Shown here piece after piece: positions 16,616 through 25,117 of a stretch of DNA of 32,566 bases. The first letter of the stretch is position 1; every line of letters starts with the position of its first letter. The stretch is from assembly GCA_016219875.1 (NCBI GenBank), contig JACRJZ010000149.1, forward strand, positions 1 through 32,566. The letters run 5' to 3'. The notes beneath the pieces were generated by a model that did not search any database, had not been told where the DNA came from, and was given only the letters and a program-made list of their open reading frames with translations. Source of the stretch: Verrucomicrobiota bacterium. GTDB lineage: Bacteria > Verrucomicrobiota > Verrucomicrobiia > Limisphaerales > JACRJZ01. Both the position numbers and the translations under genes were made by a program.

Positions 16616-16780
16616 CCGCCGTAGCGCAGGCTTCCAGCCTGCCGTCTAGCCGGTTTTCTAACCGGCGACGCGCTCGAAGGGAACCGGCCTTGGACCCTTG
16701 CGGGGCGTCTTGAAGCTTCGCCGGCCTCGCCGACTGGAAGGTCGGCGCTACGGCAGGCTGGAAAGCCTGCGCTACGGCGG
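16616..16780. repeat. Mosaic hairpin repeat, copy 4, with long terminal inverted repeats
   Basis: The ends are inverted repeats of 27 and 28 bp (16616-16642 and 16753-16780) that differ by a single inserted base. Both are based on CCGCCGTAGCGCAGGCTT. The interior contains the hairpin CCGGTTTTCTAACCGG and, inverted, the same segment as copy 3 at about 8005-8100. Together with flanking bases shared with copy 2, this looks like the most complete family member in the window. No coding potential is visible. Confidence 0.88.
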
Positions 16781-16856
16781 GGGTGTCCGGTGGCACCCGG
16801 CTCAGCTTCAAACTTCCATTTGTCACCAGCTAATCCCGCTGGTAAATGTTACTCAT
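16781..16856. other. Short leader of the PSCyt1 gene
   Basis: No gene, terminator or clear promoter is visible between the repeat element and the ATG at 16857. There is no obvious Shine-Dalgarno sequence (GTAAATGTTACTCAT precedes the start). Confidence 0.4.
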
Positions 16857-18776
16857 ATGAAGTTCCGGCCTCTCATGGTTTCGGTTTTGGCGCTGTTGGC
16901 GGTGGGCGGCTTCGCACCGGCGAAGCTGACGCCGGAGCAGGTCAAGTCCCTCCCGCCCCCCGCCGCGCGGCGCGTCGATTTTGCCAAGGACATCAAGCCC
17001 ATCTTCGAGGCGAGTTGCGTCAAGTGCCACGCCCGCGGCAAGGCCAAGGGCGGCTTCAATCTCACGTCCCGCGCCACCATGCTTCAGCCCAGCGACTCCG
17101 GCCCCGCGGTCGTGTCTGGCAAGAGCGCCGAGAGCCATCTCATCGAACTCGTTTCCGGCCTCAACCCTGACGACGTGATGCCGCAGAAAGGCTCGCGCCT
17201 CACCGCCGGACAAGTCGGCCTGCTGCGCGCCTGGATCGACCAAGGCGCGCGCTGGCCCGCCGCGATCTCCTTCGTCAAACCGCCGCCGGCCAACCTCACG
17301 CCCCGGCGTCCCGACCTTCCGCCCGCGAAGCGTGACGTCACTCATGCGGTGGACCGCCTGCTGGCACGCTATTTCAAGGAGCACAAGATCACGTCCCCCG
17401 TGCTCGTGGACGACCGCCTCTTCGCGCGCCGCGCGTCTCTCGACTTGATCGGCCTCCTGCCTTCGCCCGCGGAGCTTGAGGAGTTCCTCCAAGACCGCCG
17501 CCCCGACAAACGCGAGGCGCTCGTGGCCAAGCTCCTTGCCGACGACCGCCATTACGCCGAACACTGGCTGACCTTTTGGAACGATCTGCTCCGAAACGAT
17601 TACCGCGGCACCGGCTACATCGACGAGGGCCGCAAGCCCATCTCCCGCTGGCTCTACTCGGCGCTGGCCACGAACATGCCCTTCGACTGCTTTGTTGCGG
17701 AATTGATCAACCCGTCCACCACCAACGCGGAAGGATTCGTGAAGGGAATCGTCTGGCGGGGCGCGATCAACGCCAGCCAGACGCCGCCGATGCAGGCCGC
17801 GCAGAACATCTCGCAGGTCTTCCTGGGCGTGAACGTGAAGTGCGCGAGTTGCCACGACAGCTTTATCAACGATTGGACCCTCGCTGACGCGTACGGCCTG
17901 GCCGCGGTCTATGCCACGAACGAATTGGAATTGTTCCGGTGTGACAAGCCCACCGGCGAAACCGCCGCCGCGCGCTTCCTTTATCCTGAAGTTGGCGCGA
18001 TCGACCCCGCGGCACCGCGCGCGGAGCGCATGAAGCAACTGGCCCGCGTCATGACCAGCCCCAAGAACGGCCGGCTCCCGCGCACCATCGTGAACCGTCT
18101 CTGGGCACGCTTGCTTGGACGCGGCCTGGTCGAACCGCTGGACGACATGGAGCGGCCCGCGTGGCACTCCGACTTGCTGGACTGGCTCGCCGAAGATTTC
18201 GTCGCGCACGGCCACGATCTCAGGCACACATTGCGCTTGATCGCCACGTCGCGCGCTTACCAGTTGCCGGCGGTGAATCTCGGCGAACTCGCGCCAACGA
18301 ACTTCGTCTTTCGCGGTCCGGCCGTGCGCCGCCTGAGCGCTGAACAATTCCGTGATGCGCTCGGCACACTGACGGGCGTGTGGTTCAGCAAAGCCCAACT
18401 CCCGGTCGCCACCAACGAAATCCGCAGCAGCCTCGTGGCCGCGGACCCGCTCGCGGTGGCGCTGGGCCGGCCCAATCGCGAGCAGGTGACGACGTCGCGT
18501 CCGTCGGTCGCCACCACGCTGCAGGCCCTCGAACTCACGAACGGCGACACGCTCAGCCGGCTCCTGGCCCGCGGCGCGGAGAAACTGCTGGGGCCGAATC
18601 CGCCGCCGGGGGCCGCGTTGGTGGACCGCGTGTTCGGCCAGGCGCTGGGCCGCCCGCCCACGTCCGGCGAACAGCAGCTCGCCCTGGCACTGCTGGGCCA
18701 GCCTTTGCAGAAAGAAGGCGTGGAGGACTTGCTCTGGGCCGTGACGATGCTGCCGGAATTTCAACTCATCCGCTGA
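16857..18776 (+). CDS. Planctomycete-type cytochrome c (PSCyt1/DUF1549/DUF1553) protein
   Basis: A 639-residue exported protein. A signal peptide (1-22) is followed by a PSCyt1 domain with the haem-binding motif C54-V-K-C57-H58. A DUF1549 domain follows at about 160-370, with RRASLDLIGLLPSPAE and a second CxxCH at C329, C332 and H333 (KCASCHDSF). A DUF1553 domain lies at about 420-630 (RTIVNRLWARLLGRGLVEPLDDM and the ending LLWAVTMLPEFQLIR). In Planctomycetes and Verrucomicrobia these genes are nearly always paired with a DUF1501 gene, and here the partner starts 6 bp after the stop. The pair is thought to act in periplasmic redox or polysaccharide breakdown, but no reaction is proven. The protein is at the short end of the family. 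The start follows the only good signal peptide. Confidence 0.92.
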   Translation: MKFRPLMVSVLALLAVGGFAPAKLTPEQVKSLPPPAARRVDFAKDIKPIFEASCVKCHARGKAKGGFNLTSRATMLQPSDSGPAVVSGKSAESHLIELVSGLNPDDVMPQKGSRLTAGQVGLLRAWIDQGARWPAAISFVKPPPANLTPRRPDLPPAKRDVTHAVDRLLARYFKEHKITSPVLVDDRLFARRASLDLIGLLPSPAELEEFLQDRRPDKREALVAKLLADDRHYAEHWLTFWNDLLRNDYRGTGYIDEGRKPISRWLYSALATNMPFDCFVAELINPSTTNAEGFVKGIVWRGAINASQTPPMQAAQNISQVFLGVNVKCASCHDSFINDWTLADAYGLAAVYATNELELFRCDKPTGETAAARFLYPEVGAIDPAAPRAERMKQLARVMTSPKNGRLPRTIVNRLWARLLGRGLVEPLDDMERPAWHSDLLDWLAEDFVAHGHDLRHTLRLIATSRAYQLPAVNLGELAPTNFVFRGPAVRRLSAEQFRDALGTLTGVWFSKAQLPVATNEIRSSLVAADPLAVALGRPNREQVTTSRPSVATTLQALELTNGDTLSRLLARGAEKLLGPNPPPGAALVDRVFGQALGRPPTSGEQQLALALLGQPLQKEGVEDLLWAVTMLPEFQLIR

Positions 18777-18782
18777 CCGACC

Positions 18783-20279
18783 ATGAATGCGCCCCATCAC
18801 TCCCGCCGCGACTTTCTCAAGACCGCCAGCGCCGCCACGCTGGGCGCGCTCGCGGCCGGTTTTCCGCGACAGCTTCGTGCCGACGACACGACTGAGAAGA
18901 TCCAGCCCCGCGCCGACACCTTGATCGTGTTGTGGATGGCTGGGGGCATGGCACAGACGGAGACGTTCGATCCAAAACGCCACACCCCGTTCGAGAAAGG
19001 CATGAAGTCGGCGGACATGGTCAGCACGTTTCCTTCGGTTTCAACGGCCGTGGACGGCATGAGTTTCTCCGAGGGCCTGGAGCGCATCGGCCAAGTCATG
19101 GACCGCGGCACGCTCATCCGCTCGTACACCGCGGGCGACCTGGGCTTCATCCTGCACTCACGGCATCAGTTCCACTGGCACACCGGCTACGCGCCGCCGC
19201 AGACGGTGGCGTGCCCGCACCTCGGCTCCGTGATCGCGCGCACGCTGGGGCCGCTGAACCCGGCGGTGCCGGCGTTCATCAACATCGGCCAGCGCTTCGA
19301 CGTCAATGAAGGCGAGGAACTGAAGGCCTTCACCACGGCGGGTTTTCTCGGCAGCGAGTACGGGCCGTTCAACATCCCGTTCCCCGAACAGGCCGCCAAT
19401 ACGGTGCGGCCGCCGGGCGGCATGACGCCGGGGCGGTTCGAGAACCGGGACAAATTCTACCGAAAGCTCCTCGCCGCCAGCCCGGTCGGCCAGCACGGCA
19501 GCGATTACCAGAAGGACTCACTCCTGCGCTCGCTCGACAACGCGCACCGGCTGCTGAGTTCGCCAGCCGCGAAAGCGTTCGATCTCGAACTCGAGCCGCT
19601 GGCGAACATCCAGAAATACGTGCCCGGCTACAAGCCCGGCACGCGCTACGACGCGCCCCAGGACCGCTTCGGCGCGCGCTACGAAGAGCAGATGATCGGG
19701 CGCTTCGGGCTTGGTTGCCTGCTGGCGCGGCGGCTGGCGGAAGTAGGCGCGCGCTACATCGAAGTCAGCACCGAATACATCCCGTTCCTCAACTGGGACA
19801 CGCACGAAAACGGTCACACGCGCGCAACGTCGATGAAGCAGACGATCGACGCGCCCATCGCGCAACTCGTGCTCGACCTCGAAGAGCGCGGTCTGCTGCG
19901 GCGCACGCTCGTCGTCTTGGCCAGCGAATTCAGCCGCGACTCGTTGGTGGAGGGGAGGCCGGACAAATTGGTGAAAGACCAGGTGACGGTCCCGGACACC
20001 ATCGAGGACCTGAAGAACTACGGCATGCACCGGCACTTCACGGACGCCGGCTGCGTGCTGCTCTTCGGTGGCGGGATCAAGCGTGGCCATCTCCACGGCG
20101 TCACCGCCGATGAGCGCCCGTGCCGCACGCTGCAAGACCGCGTCGTGATCGAAGACCTCCACGCCACGCTTTACACCGCGCTCGGCATTTCGCCGAAGCT
20201 CTCTTACGAGATCGAGCAACGCCCGTTCTACGTGACCCGCGACGGGCTGGGGAAGCCGATCGGGTCTTTGTTTGCCTGA
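18783..20279 (+). CDS. Tat-exported DUF1501 protein
   Basis: A 498-residue protein with a twin-arginine signal (R8-R9-D-F-L-K, ending near residue 33). It is followed by the DUF1501 fold, an alkaline-phosphatase/sulfatase-superfamily relative. Recognisable blocks are TLIVLWMAGGMAQTETFDPK near 46-65, the NWDTHENGHT metal-site-like segment near 340, LVVLASEFSRDS near 378, and GGGIKRGHLHG near 425 (usually GGGxxxGxxxG). The sulfatase cysteine is absent, as is usual for the family. It starts 6 bp after the cytochrome gene and is surely in the same operon. The pair probably works together in the periplasm. Biochemical function is not established for the family. Confidence 0.93.
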   Translation: MNAPHHSRRDFLKTASAATLGALAAGFPRQLRADDTTEKIQPRADTLIVLWMAGGMAQTETFDPKRHTPFEKGMKSADMVSTFPSVSTAVDGMSFSEGLERIGQVMDRGTLIRSYTAGDLGFILHSRHQFHWHTGYAPPQTVACPHLGSVIARTLGPLNPAVPAFINIGQRFDVNEGEELKAFTTAGFLGSEYGPFNIPFPEQAANTVRPPGGMTPGRFENRDKFYRKLLAASPVGQHGSDYQKDSLLRSLDNAHRLLSSPAAKAFDLELEPLANIQKYVPGYKPGTRYDAPQDRFGARYEEQMIGRFGLGCLLARRLAEVGARYIEVSTEYIPFLNWDTHENGHTRATSMKQTIDAPIAQLVLDLEERGLLRRTLVVLASEFSRDSLVEGRPDKLVKDQVTVPDTIEDLKNYGMHRHFTDAGCVLLFGGGIKRGHLHGVTADERPCRTLQDRVVIEDLHATLYTALGISPKLSYEIEQRPFYVTRDGLGKPIGSLFA

Positions 20280-20344
20280 CCACTGGCCCCTGACAACGCT
20301 CCGGACGGCCCTCCTCGCACTCATCTCGAACCTCGAAATGGAAC

Positions 20345-20495
20345 GGGGAGCGCGCCCGCCACGGGCGCCGTTTCCCGCGCCCTCGCGGAAAACTCCGGGG
20401 CCGTGGAGACATTCCCTGCGCTCCACTCCCATCGTCGGCCCAAGGGGCTGGACGCGAGGGCGCGTCCAGCCACGCCCGGGACGGGCGTGCTCCCC
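20345..20495. mobile_element. MITE-like element with 14-bp terminal inverted repeats
   Basis: The ends GGGGAGCGCGCCCG (20345-20358) and CGGGCGTGCTCCCC (20482-20495) are inverted repeats matching at 13 of 14 positions. They are flanked on both sides by AAC, a possible 3-bp target duplication. Inside are strong hairpins, GCGCCCG-cca-CGGGCGC at 20352-20368, CTGGACGCG-aggg-CGCGTCCAG at 20448-20469, and CACGCCC..GGGCGTG at 20471-20489. No transposase frame is present. It sits between the convergent DUF1501 and glgA genes. Confidence 0.65.
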
Positions 20496-20506
20496 AACTA
20501 CGGAGT

Positions 20507-21952
20507 TCACGCCAACTTCCGCTCGTAAACGCGCAGGTATTCCAGGCAGGTCCGGTCCCAGGAGAAATCCGCGTTCATTCCGTTGCCACGATAGTGGCAG
20601 AGCAAAGGCGGCTGCGCGTAAAGCGCCAGGGCCTTCCGCATGGCCTTCGCCAAGGCGCGCGACGAATACTCCGTAAACTTGATCCCGTTGGCCTGGCCCA
20701 TGTCTTCGGTAATGTCGGTGACGGAGTCGTCCAGCCCGCCGGTGGCCCGCACGATGGGAATGGTGCCGTAACGGAGGCTGTACATCTGGTTCAGCCCGCA
20801 CGGTTCGAAGCGCGAGGGCATGACAAAAAAGTCCAGGCCCGCTTCGATGCGATGCGAGAGGTCTTCGTTGAACCCGAACCGCACGCCCATCTTGTCGGGG
20901 TGCCGCCGCGCCAGGTCCGTGAAGGCCTGGACGAAGTGCGAGCTGCCGCTGCCCAACAGCACGAACTGCATGGGCGCGGAGAGCATTTCTTCCAGCGCGC
21001 CGAGTTCGATGTCGATGCCCTTTTGGTCCGTCAGCCGCGAGACAGTGCCGAACAGCGGCACGTCGCTCCGCGGCGGCAAGCCGTATTCCTTTTGCAGCGC
21101 GTGCTTGTGCAGGTTCTTTCCGAGCAGACGCGTCGCCGAATAGGCGTGGGGCAGGCGCGGATTGCCGGTGGTCTTCCACTCTTCGTAATCGACGCCATTC
21201 AGAATGCCCGTCAGCACATCCGCGCGTCGGCGGAGCACGCCGTCCAGACCGCAGCCCAGTTCCGGCTGCATGATCTCGCGAGCATAGCGCGGGCTGACGG
21301 TAATGATGGCGTCGGCGAACACGATGCCGGCCTTGAGGCAACTGAGCCGGCCGTAGTACTCCGCGCCGTCCACGGTGAAATAGCTCCACGGGACGTTGAC
21401 CAGGCCGAAATCTTGCGGCGGAAACACGCCTTGGAAGGCGACGTTGTGGATCGTGAGGACCGTCCGCGGCGGCGTGGCCCGGCCGTCGTGGTCGCGCTGA
21501 TGGCGGACCAGCAGCGGCGCCAGCGCAGTCTGCCAGTCGTGGACATGCACCACTTCCGGCTGCCAGGGCAGATGCCGGGCCAGGTGCGCCACGCACTTGG
21601 AGAGGAAGATGAACCGCGCCGCGTTGTCGAGGTAGTCCGAGCCGTTGTGCATGTAGAGCGACGCGCGGTCGAAGAACTCCGGCTGGTCGATGAAGTAGAT
21701 CGTGAGGTTCGGCCGCGGCTGATGGGTCCAAACCCTGGCCGACACCGATAACATCCCCATCGAAAGTTCCAGCCGCGAATCGAGAAGCTGCAGCGCGGGC
21801 GTCTGTTCCCTGATCCCGCGATAAAGCGGCGTGACCACGCCGACTTGATGACCGAGCTTGGCGGTCGCTTTGGCCAAGCCGTCTACCATGTCGGCCAGGC
21901 CGCCCGTCTTCGAGTACGGAAATAGTTCGCTGGTGCCGTGGAGGATTCTCAT
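20507..21952 (-). CDS. glgA: Glycogen synthase (ADP-glucose, GT5)
   Basis: A 481-residue GT-B fold glucosyltransferase that extends alpha-1,4-glucan from ADP-glucose. The N-terminal ADP-glucose-binding motif KTGGLAD begins at K15. Other typical GT5 blocks are VVHVHDWQTALAPL near 135, TIHNVAFQGVFP near 167, ITVSPRYAREI near 217, GILNGVDYEEW near 250, and the C-terminal domain with RLTDQKGID near 315 and SRFEPCGLNQMYSLRYGTIPIV near 375-400 containing the catalytic Glu. Length is normal. It begins 4 bp after the serS stop codon, so the two are co-transcribed and probably translationally linked. That is an unusual pairing, since glgA normally sits with other glycogen genes, none of which are in the window. 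Confidence 0.95.
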   Translation of the reverse strand: MRILHGTSELFPYSKTGGLADMVDGLAKATAKLGHQVGVVTPLYRGIREQTPALQLLDSRLELSMGMLSVSARVWTHQPRPNLTIYFIDQPEFFDRASLYMHNGSDYLDNAARFIFLSKCVAHLARHLPWQPEVVHVHDWQTALAPLLVRHQRDHDGRATPPRTVLTIHNVAFQGVFPPQDFGLVNVPWSYFTVDGAEYYGRLSCLKAGIVFADAIITVSPRYAREIMQPELGCGLDGVLRRRADVLTGILNGVDYEEWKTTGNPRLPHAYSATRLLGKNLHKHALQKEYGLPPRSDVPLFGTVSRLTDQKGIDIELGALEEMLSAPMQFVLLGSGSSHFVQAFTDLARRHPDKMGVRFGFNEDLSHRIEAGLDFFVMPSRFEPCGLNQMYSLRYGTIPIVRATGGLDDSVTDITEDMGQANGIKFTEYSSRALAKAMRKALALYAQPPLLCHYRGNGMNADFSWDRTCLEYLRVYERKLA

Positions 21953-21956
21953 CGGT

Positions 21957-23258
21957 TCACGGCTTGATCCGATCCGTCTTCAGGTAGGGTTGCAGCGGCG
22001 CGGGGACGGCGATGCTGCCGTCGGCCTGTTGGTGCGTTTCGATCAACGCCACGAACAACCGCGCCAGCGCGGTGCCGGAGCCGTTGAGGATGTACGGGAA
22101 CTTGTTTTCCCCCGTGTCGGTCTTGAAACGGAGGTTCATGCGGCGGGCTTGGAAGTCCTCGCAATTGGAGCAACTCGAGACTTCGAGGTACTGGCCCTGG
22201 CCCGGCGCCCAGACCTCGATATCGTAGGTCTTGGCGCTGGCGAAACCCATGTCGCCCGTGCAGAGCAACACCACGCGGTAGTGGAGGCCGAGGAGTTGCA
22301 GCACTTTCTCGGCGTTGGCCACCATTTCCTCCAGTTCGTCGGAGCCCGTCTCCGGTTTCACGATCTTGATCAACTCCACCTTGTCGAACTGGTGGACGCG
22401 GATCATGCCGCGCGTGCCGACGCCCGCCGCGCCCGCCTCCGCGCGGAAGCACGGGCTGTAGGCGACGTAGCGGATCGGAAGCTGGGTTTCTTTGAGAATT
22501 TCTTCGCGGTGGATGTTCGCAACCGGCGCTTCGGCGGTAGGCAGCAGGTAAAGCTTCCCCATCGTGCCGGCGTCCAGCCCTTCCTGCACCGCGTAAGCTT
22601 GGTCTTCAAATTTCGGGAACTGCCCCACGCCGATCATGCAATGCCGCCCGATGATGAACGGTGGCGAGACTTCCGTGAAGCCGTGCTCCGTGGTGTGCAA
22701 ATCGAGCAAGAACTGGATCAGCGCCCGCTCCAGGCGCGCCCCCCAACCGGTGTAGAGCAGAAAGCCGCTGCCGGAGAGCTTGGCGCCGCGGTCGAAATCG
22801 ACCAAGCCGAGCGCCATGCAAAGCTCGACGTGCGGTTTGGGCGGGAAGCCGAACTCCGGCTTCTGTCCCCAGCAGCGGACTTCTGGATTGTCCGCGGAAC
22901 TTGTGCCCGGCGGCACACTGGCGTGCGGCGCGTTCGGAATGCGGAGCAACAGCTTCTCGCGGGCTTCCTCCACGCCGGCAACCTTCTTGTCGAGTTCGGT
23001 GATGCGGTCCCCGATGGCGCGGGTTTCGGCTTTCTTCGCTTCGGCTTCGGCGAGCTTCTTCTGGCTCATGAGCGCGCCGATCTCTTTGGAGACGCGGTTG
23101 CGCGTGGCTTTGAGGGTTTCGACTTCGGTGAGCGCCTGACGGCGCGCTTCGTCGAACGCCAGCACGTCGTCGATCAGTTTCTCATCACCCGCGCCGCGCA
23201 AGGCGAGCCGCTGGCGGATGGCGTCGGGGTGGTCCCGGATCAGTTTGATGTCGAGCAT
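21957..23258 (-). CDS. serS: Seryl-tRNA synthetase
   Basis: A 433-residue class II aminoacyl-tRNA synthetase that charges tRNA-Ser (and tRNA-Sec). The N-terminal part (residues 1-110) starts MLDIKLIRDHPDAIRQRL, the standard family beginning, and forms the long coiled-coil tRNA-binding arm (lysine/glutamate-rich, about 30-105). The catalytic domain carries motif 2, CFRAEAGAAGVGTRGMIRVHQFDKVEL (near 270-296), and motif 3, in which NGSGTALARL replaces the usual NGSGLAxxR near 395. The arginine is kept, so activity is expected. The start at 23258 fits the family. No Shine-Dalgarno sequence is possible because the -10 box ends only 7 nt upstream. glgA follows 4 bp after the stop. Confidence 0.96.
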   Translation of the reverse strand: MLDIKLIRDHPDAIRQRLALRGAGDEKLIDDVLAFDEARRQALTEVETLKATRNRVSKEIGALMSQKKLAEAEAKKAETRAIGDRITELDKKVAGVEEAREKLLLRIPNAPHASVPPGTSSADNPEVRCWGQKPEFGFPPKPHVELCMALGLVDFDRGAKLSGSGFLLYTGWGARLERALIQFLLDLHTTEHGFTEVSPPFIIGRHCMIGVGQFPKFEDQAYAVQEGLDAGTMGKLYLLPTAEAPVANIHREEILKETQLPIRYVAYSPCFRAEAGAAGVGTRGMIRVHQFDKVELIKIVKPETGSDELEEMVANAEKVLQLLGLHYRVVLLCTGDMGFASAKTYDIEVWAPGQGQYLEVSSCSNCEDFQARRMNLRFKTDTGENKFPYILNGSGTALARLFVALIETHQQADGSIAVPAPLQPYLKTDRIKP

Positions 23259-23265
23259 TGGGCGG

Positions 23266-23293
23266 ATTATAGAAACGGGCCGGAGCGGGGCAA
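23266..23293 (-). promoter_or_regulatory. serS promoter predicting a leaderless mRNA
   Basis: On the minus strand TTGCCC (23288-23293) and a perfect TATAAT (23266-23271) are separated by 16 bp. Only 7 nt lie between the -10 box and the serS ATG, so transcription would start at or next to the start codon. Confidence 0.7.
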
Positions 23294-23417
23294 GCTTTGC
23301 GAGGTTCCCTCTACCAAACGGCCGCAATCAATGCCGAATCGAAGGAAGGTGGGCAAAACGGCGAGTTCAATCCTGGCAGGGCAACACCTGTGGCGGCCCG
23401 CGCAGGGGTCGTTTCAG

Positions 23418-23454
23418 AAAAAAACCGCTCGTTCAAGCACGCTGGAACGAGCGG
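23418..23454 (-). terminator. Rho-independent terminator of the redox operon
   Basis: On the minus strand a perfect 10-bp stem CCGCTCGTTC / GAACGAGCGG is followed directly by seven T. It lies about 25 bp after the stop of the glutamate-synthase-like gene and upstream of the serS promoter. Confidence 0.94.
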
Positions 23455-23479
23455 GGTTTCTGAAGGGCAGAGGATGATC

Positions 23480-25069
23480 CTACGCGTTGATGACGGCGTC
23501 CGCTTCTTCGCGGTAGGCGTCCATGATGTAGGGAAGACCCGACACTTTGGCGGCCTCTTCGGTGAGCGCGGCGACATCTTTGCGGGAGAGGGTGGCGAGC
23601 TTGAAGCTGCGCGCCCCGGCCATCAATTGCTGTAGGCCGACTTTCAGTTTCTGGGAGTAGCTGTAAATGCCGACGGCGCCCAGCGGGATTTTCTCCATCT
23701 GATTCCCGTATTTGTCTTCCAGTTCGTCGTAGCACACGAAGATCTCCTCCGGGGTGCTGCCATACTGGGAAACCGTATTCGGGAGGTCGTCGCCTTCGAT
23801 CCATTGGGCAATGTTCTTGCCCACCATGCCCGGAATCATCATCGCCCGGCCCATGCAGACGGCTTTGAAGTAAGGGGCGCCCATCGCCAAGACCTTGAAG
23901 ATGTGATCTTCCGCGGAGAAGCCGCCGCCCATTGCCAAGTCGGGAATGCGGTAGCCTTTCTTCGCAAGCTTCTCGCAAATCTCGACCGACATGGCTTGCA
24001 GATAGAACGTGGGGATGCCCCACTCCTCCATCATGCGCCAGGGACTCATGCCGGTGCCGCCGGGAGCGCCGTCGATGGTGAGAAGGTCGATCTTGGCCAG
24101 CGAGCTGTACTTGATGGCCATCGCCAGTTCGCGCATTGGGTACGCGCCCGTCTTGAGCGTGATGCGCTCGTAACCCAGGTTGCGCAGACGCTGGATTTCG
24201 GCCATGAAGCCTTCTTCGGTGACGAATCCCAGCCGCGAGTGCCGCTCGAATTCCCGGATGGCGCCGGCGTTGTAAGCCTTCTGCACCGCCTTGTTCGTGG
24301 GATCGGGCGTCACGATGTAACCGCGCTTCTTGAGTTGCAGCGCGCGGTCCAGGCTCTTGACCTTGATTTCGCCGCCGATGCACTTGGCGCCCTGGCCCCA
24401 CTTGAGTTCGATGGTGTTCTGCTTGTGCTTTTTCTTCACGTATTCGGCGACGCCCAGGCGGGTGTCTTCCACGTTCATCTGCACCAAGATTTCGCCGTAG
24501 CCTTCGTTGAACTTCCTGTAAGTCTCGATGCGACGGTCCATTTCGGGCGACTTGGTGATCTTGCCTTTCTTGTCCAACTCCAAGCCGGGGTCAATGCCGC
24601 AAACATTCTCACCGCAGACCAAGGTGATGCCGGAAATGGCGGCACCAATGGCGAAGTGTTCCCAGTTCTTGCGGGCGATTTCGGTCGAGCCGAGCGCGCC
24701 GGTGAACACGGGAATCCGCATTTTGACTTTCTGCTCCCAGCCATAGCTGGTTTCGGTATTGACGCCGGGGAAAGTGGCCGTGTCGGGGTCGCCGATGACG
24801 CCTTCGGGCAGGCCCTGCGCGCCCATCGCGTAGCCCATGATGTTGAGATGCGAATAGTCCACCGGGTAATCTTTGTCGCCGCCGGCGGTGATCTCGCCGA
24901 ACGGTCCCGGATAGATCAACTCGCGGCCCCGGAAGGTGGCTTTGAAGACTTCGCAATTGCCGCGGCAGCCGTCAATGCAGCGGGTGCAGATGCCCGAGCC
25001 CGGCGCGATGTTGCGCGAGCGGTTGCAGGTTTGAGTGACGTCGTTTGAGTTCGGTCGTTGCAGGTTCAT
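23480..25069 (-). CDS. FMN-binding glutamate synthase-domain protein with N-terminal cysteine cluster
   Basis: A 529-residue protein related to the central FMN domain of glutamate synthase (Glu_synthase, GltB2). The core shows the family TIM-barrel features VKSLDRALQLKKRGYIV, LLTIDGAPGGTGMSPW near 315-330, and LAMGGGFSAEDHIFKVLAMGAPYFKAVCMGRAMM near 375-410. It lacks the N-terminal glutaminase domain and the C-terminal beta-helix of full GltB. The three cysteines that hold the 3Fe-4S cluster in canonical enzymes are not seen after the GGG segment. Instead there is an N-terminal cluster C28-x2-C31-x3-C35-x3-C39 (plus C15), which may bind a [4Fe-4S]. It is the last gene of an operon with the HydA-like and NuoEF-like genes (48-bp gap) and ends before a strong terminator. 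It is likely the catalytic FMN subunit of that complex; the substrate is inferred only. Confidence 0.9.
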   Translation of the reverse strand: MNLQRPNSNDVTQTCNRSRNIAPGSGICTRCIDGCRGNCEVFKATFRGRELIYPGPFGEITAGGDKDYPVDYSHLNIMGYAMGAQGLPEGVIGDPDTATFPGVNTETSYGWEQKVKMRIPVFTGALGSTEIARKNWEHFAIGAAISGITLVCGENVCGIDPGLELDKKGKITKSPEMDRRIETYRKFNEGYGEILVQMNVEDTRLGVAEYVKKKHKQNTIELKWGQGAKCIGGEIKVKSLDRALQLKKRGYIVTPDPTNKAVQKAYNAGAIREFERHSRLGFVTEEGFMAEIQRLRNLGYERITLKTGAYPMRELAMAIKYSSLAKIDLLTIDGAPGGTGMSPWRMMEEWGIPTFYLQAMSVEICEKLAKKGYRIPDLAMGGGFSAEDHIFKVLAMGAPYFKAVCMGRAMMIPGMVGKNIAQWIEGDDLPNTVSQYGSTPEEIFVCYDELEDKYGNQMEKIPLGAVGIYSYSQKLKVGLQQLMAGARSFKLATLSRKDVAALTEEAAKVSGLPYIMDAYREEADAVINA

Positions 25070-25117
25070 GGGTATCTAGTTTTGTTTGAAATGAGAGTGG
25101 TCTAACGGACGAAAGGC

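Noticed and set aside
15156..16826. Long open frame antisense to the Gfo/Idh/MocA gene
   Set aside because: Same shadow effect; the sense frame has a Tat signal and conserved motifs and ends at a terminator.
16830..18983. Very long open frame antisense to the PSCyt1 gene
   Set aside because: It is the mirror of a strongly GC3-biased gene; the product is Arg/Ala/Gly/His-rich with no family resemblance, while the plus-strand frame has clear domains.
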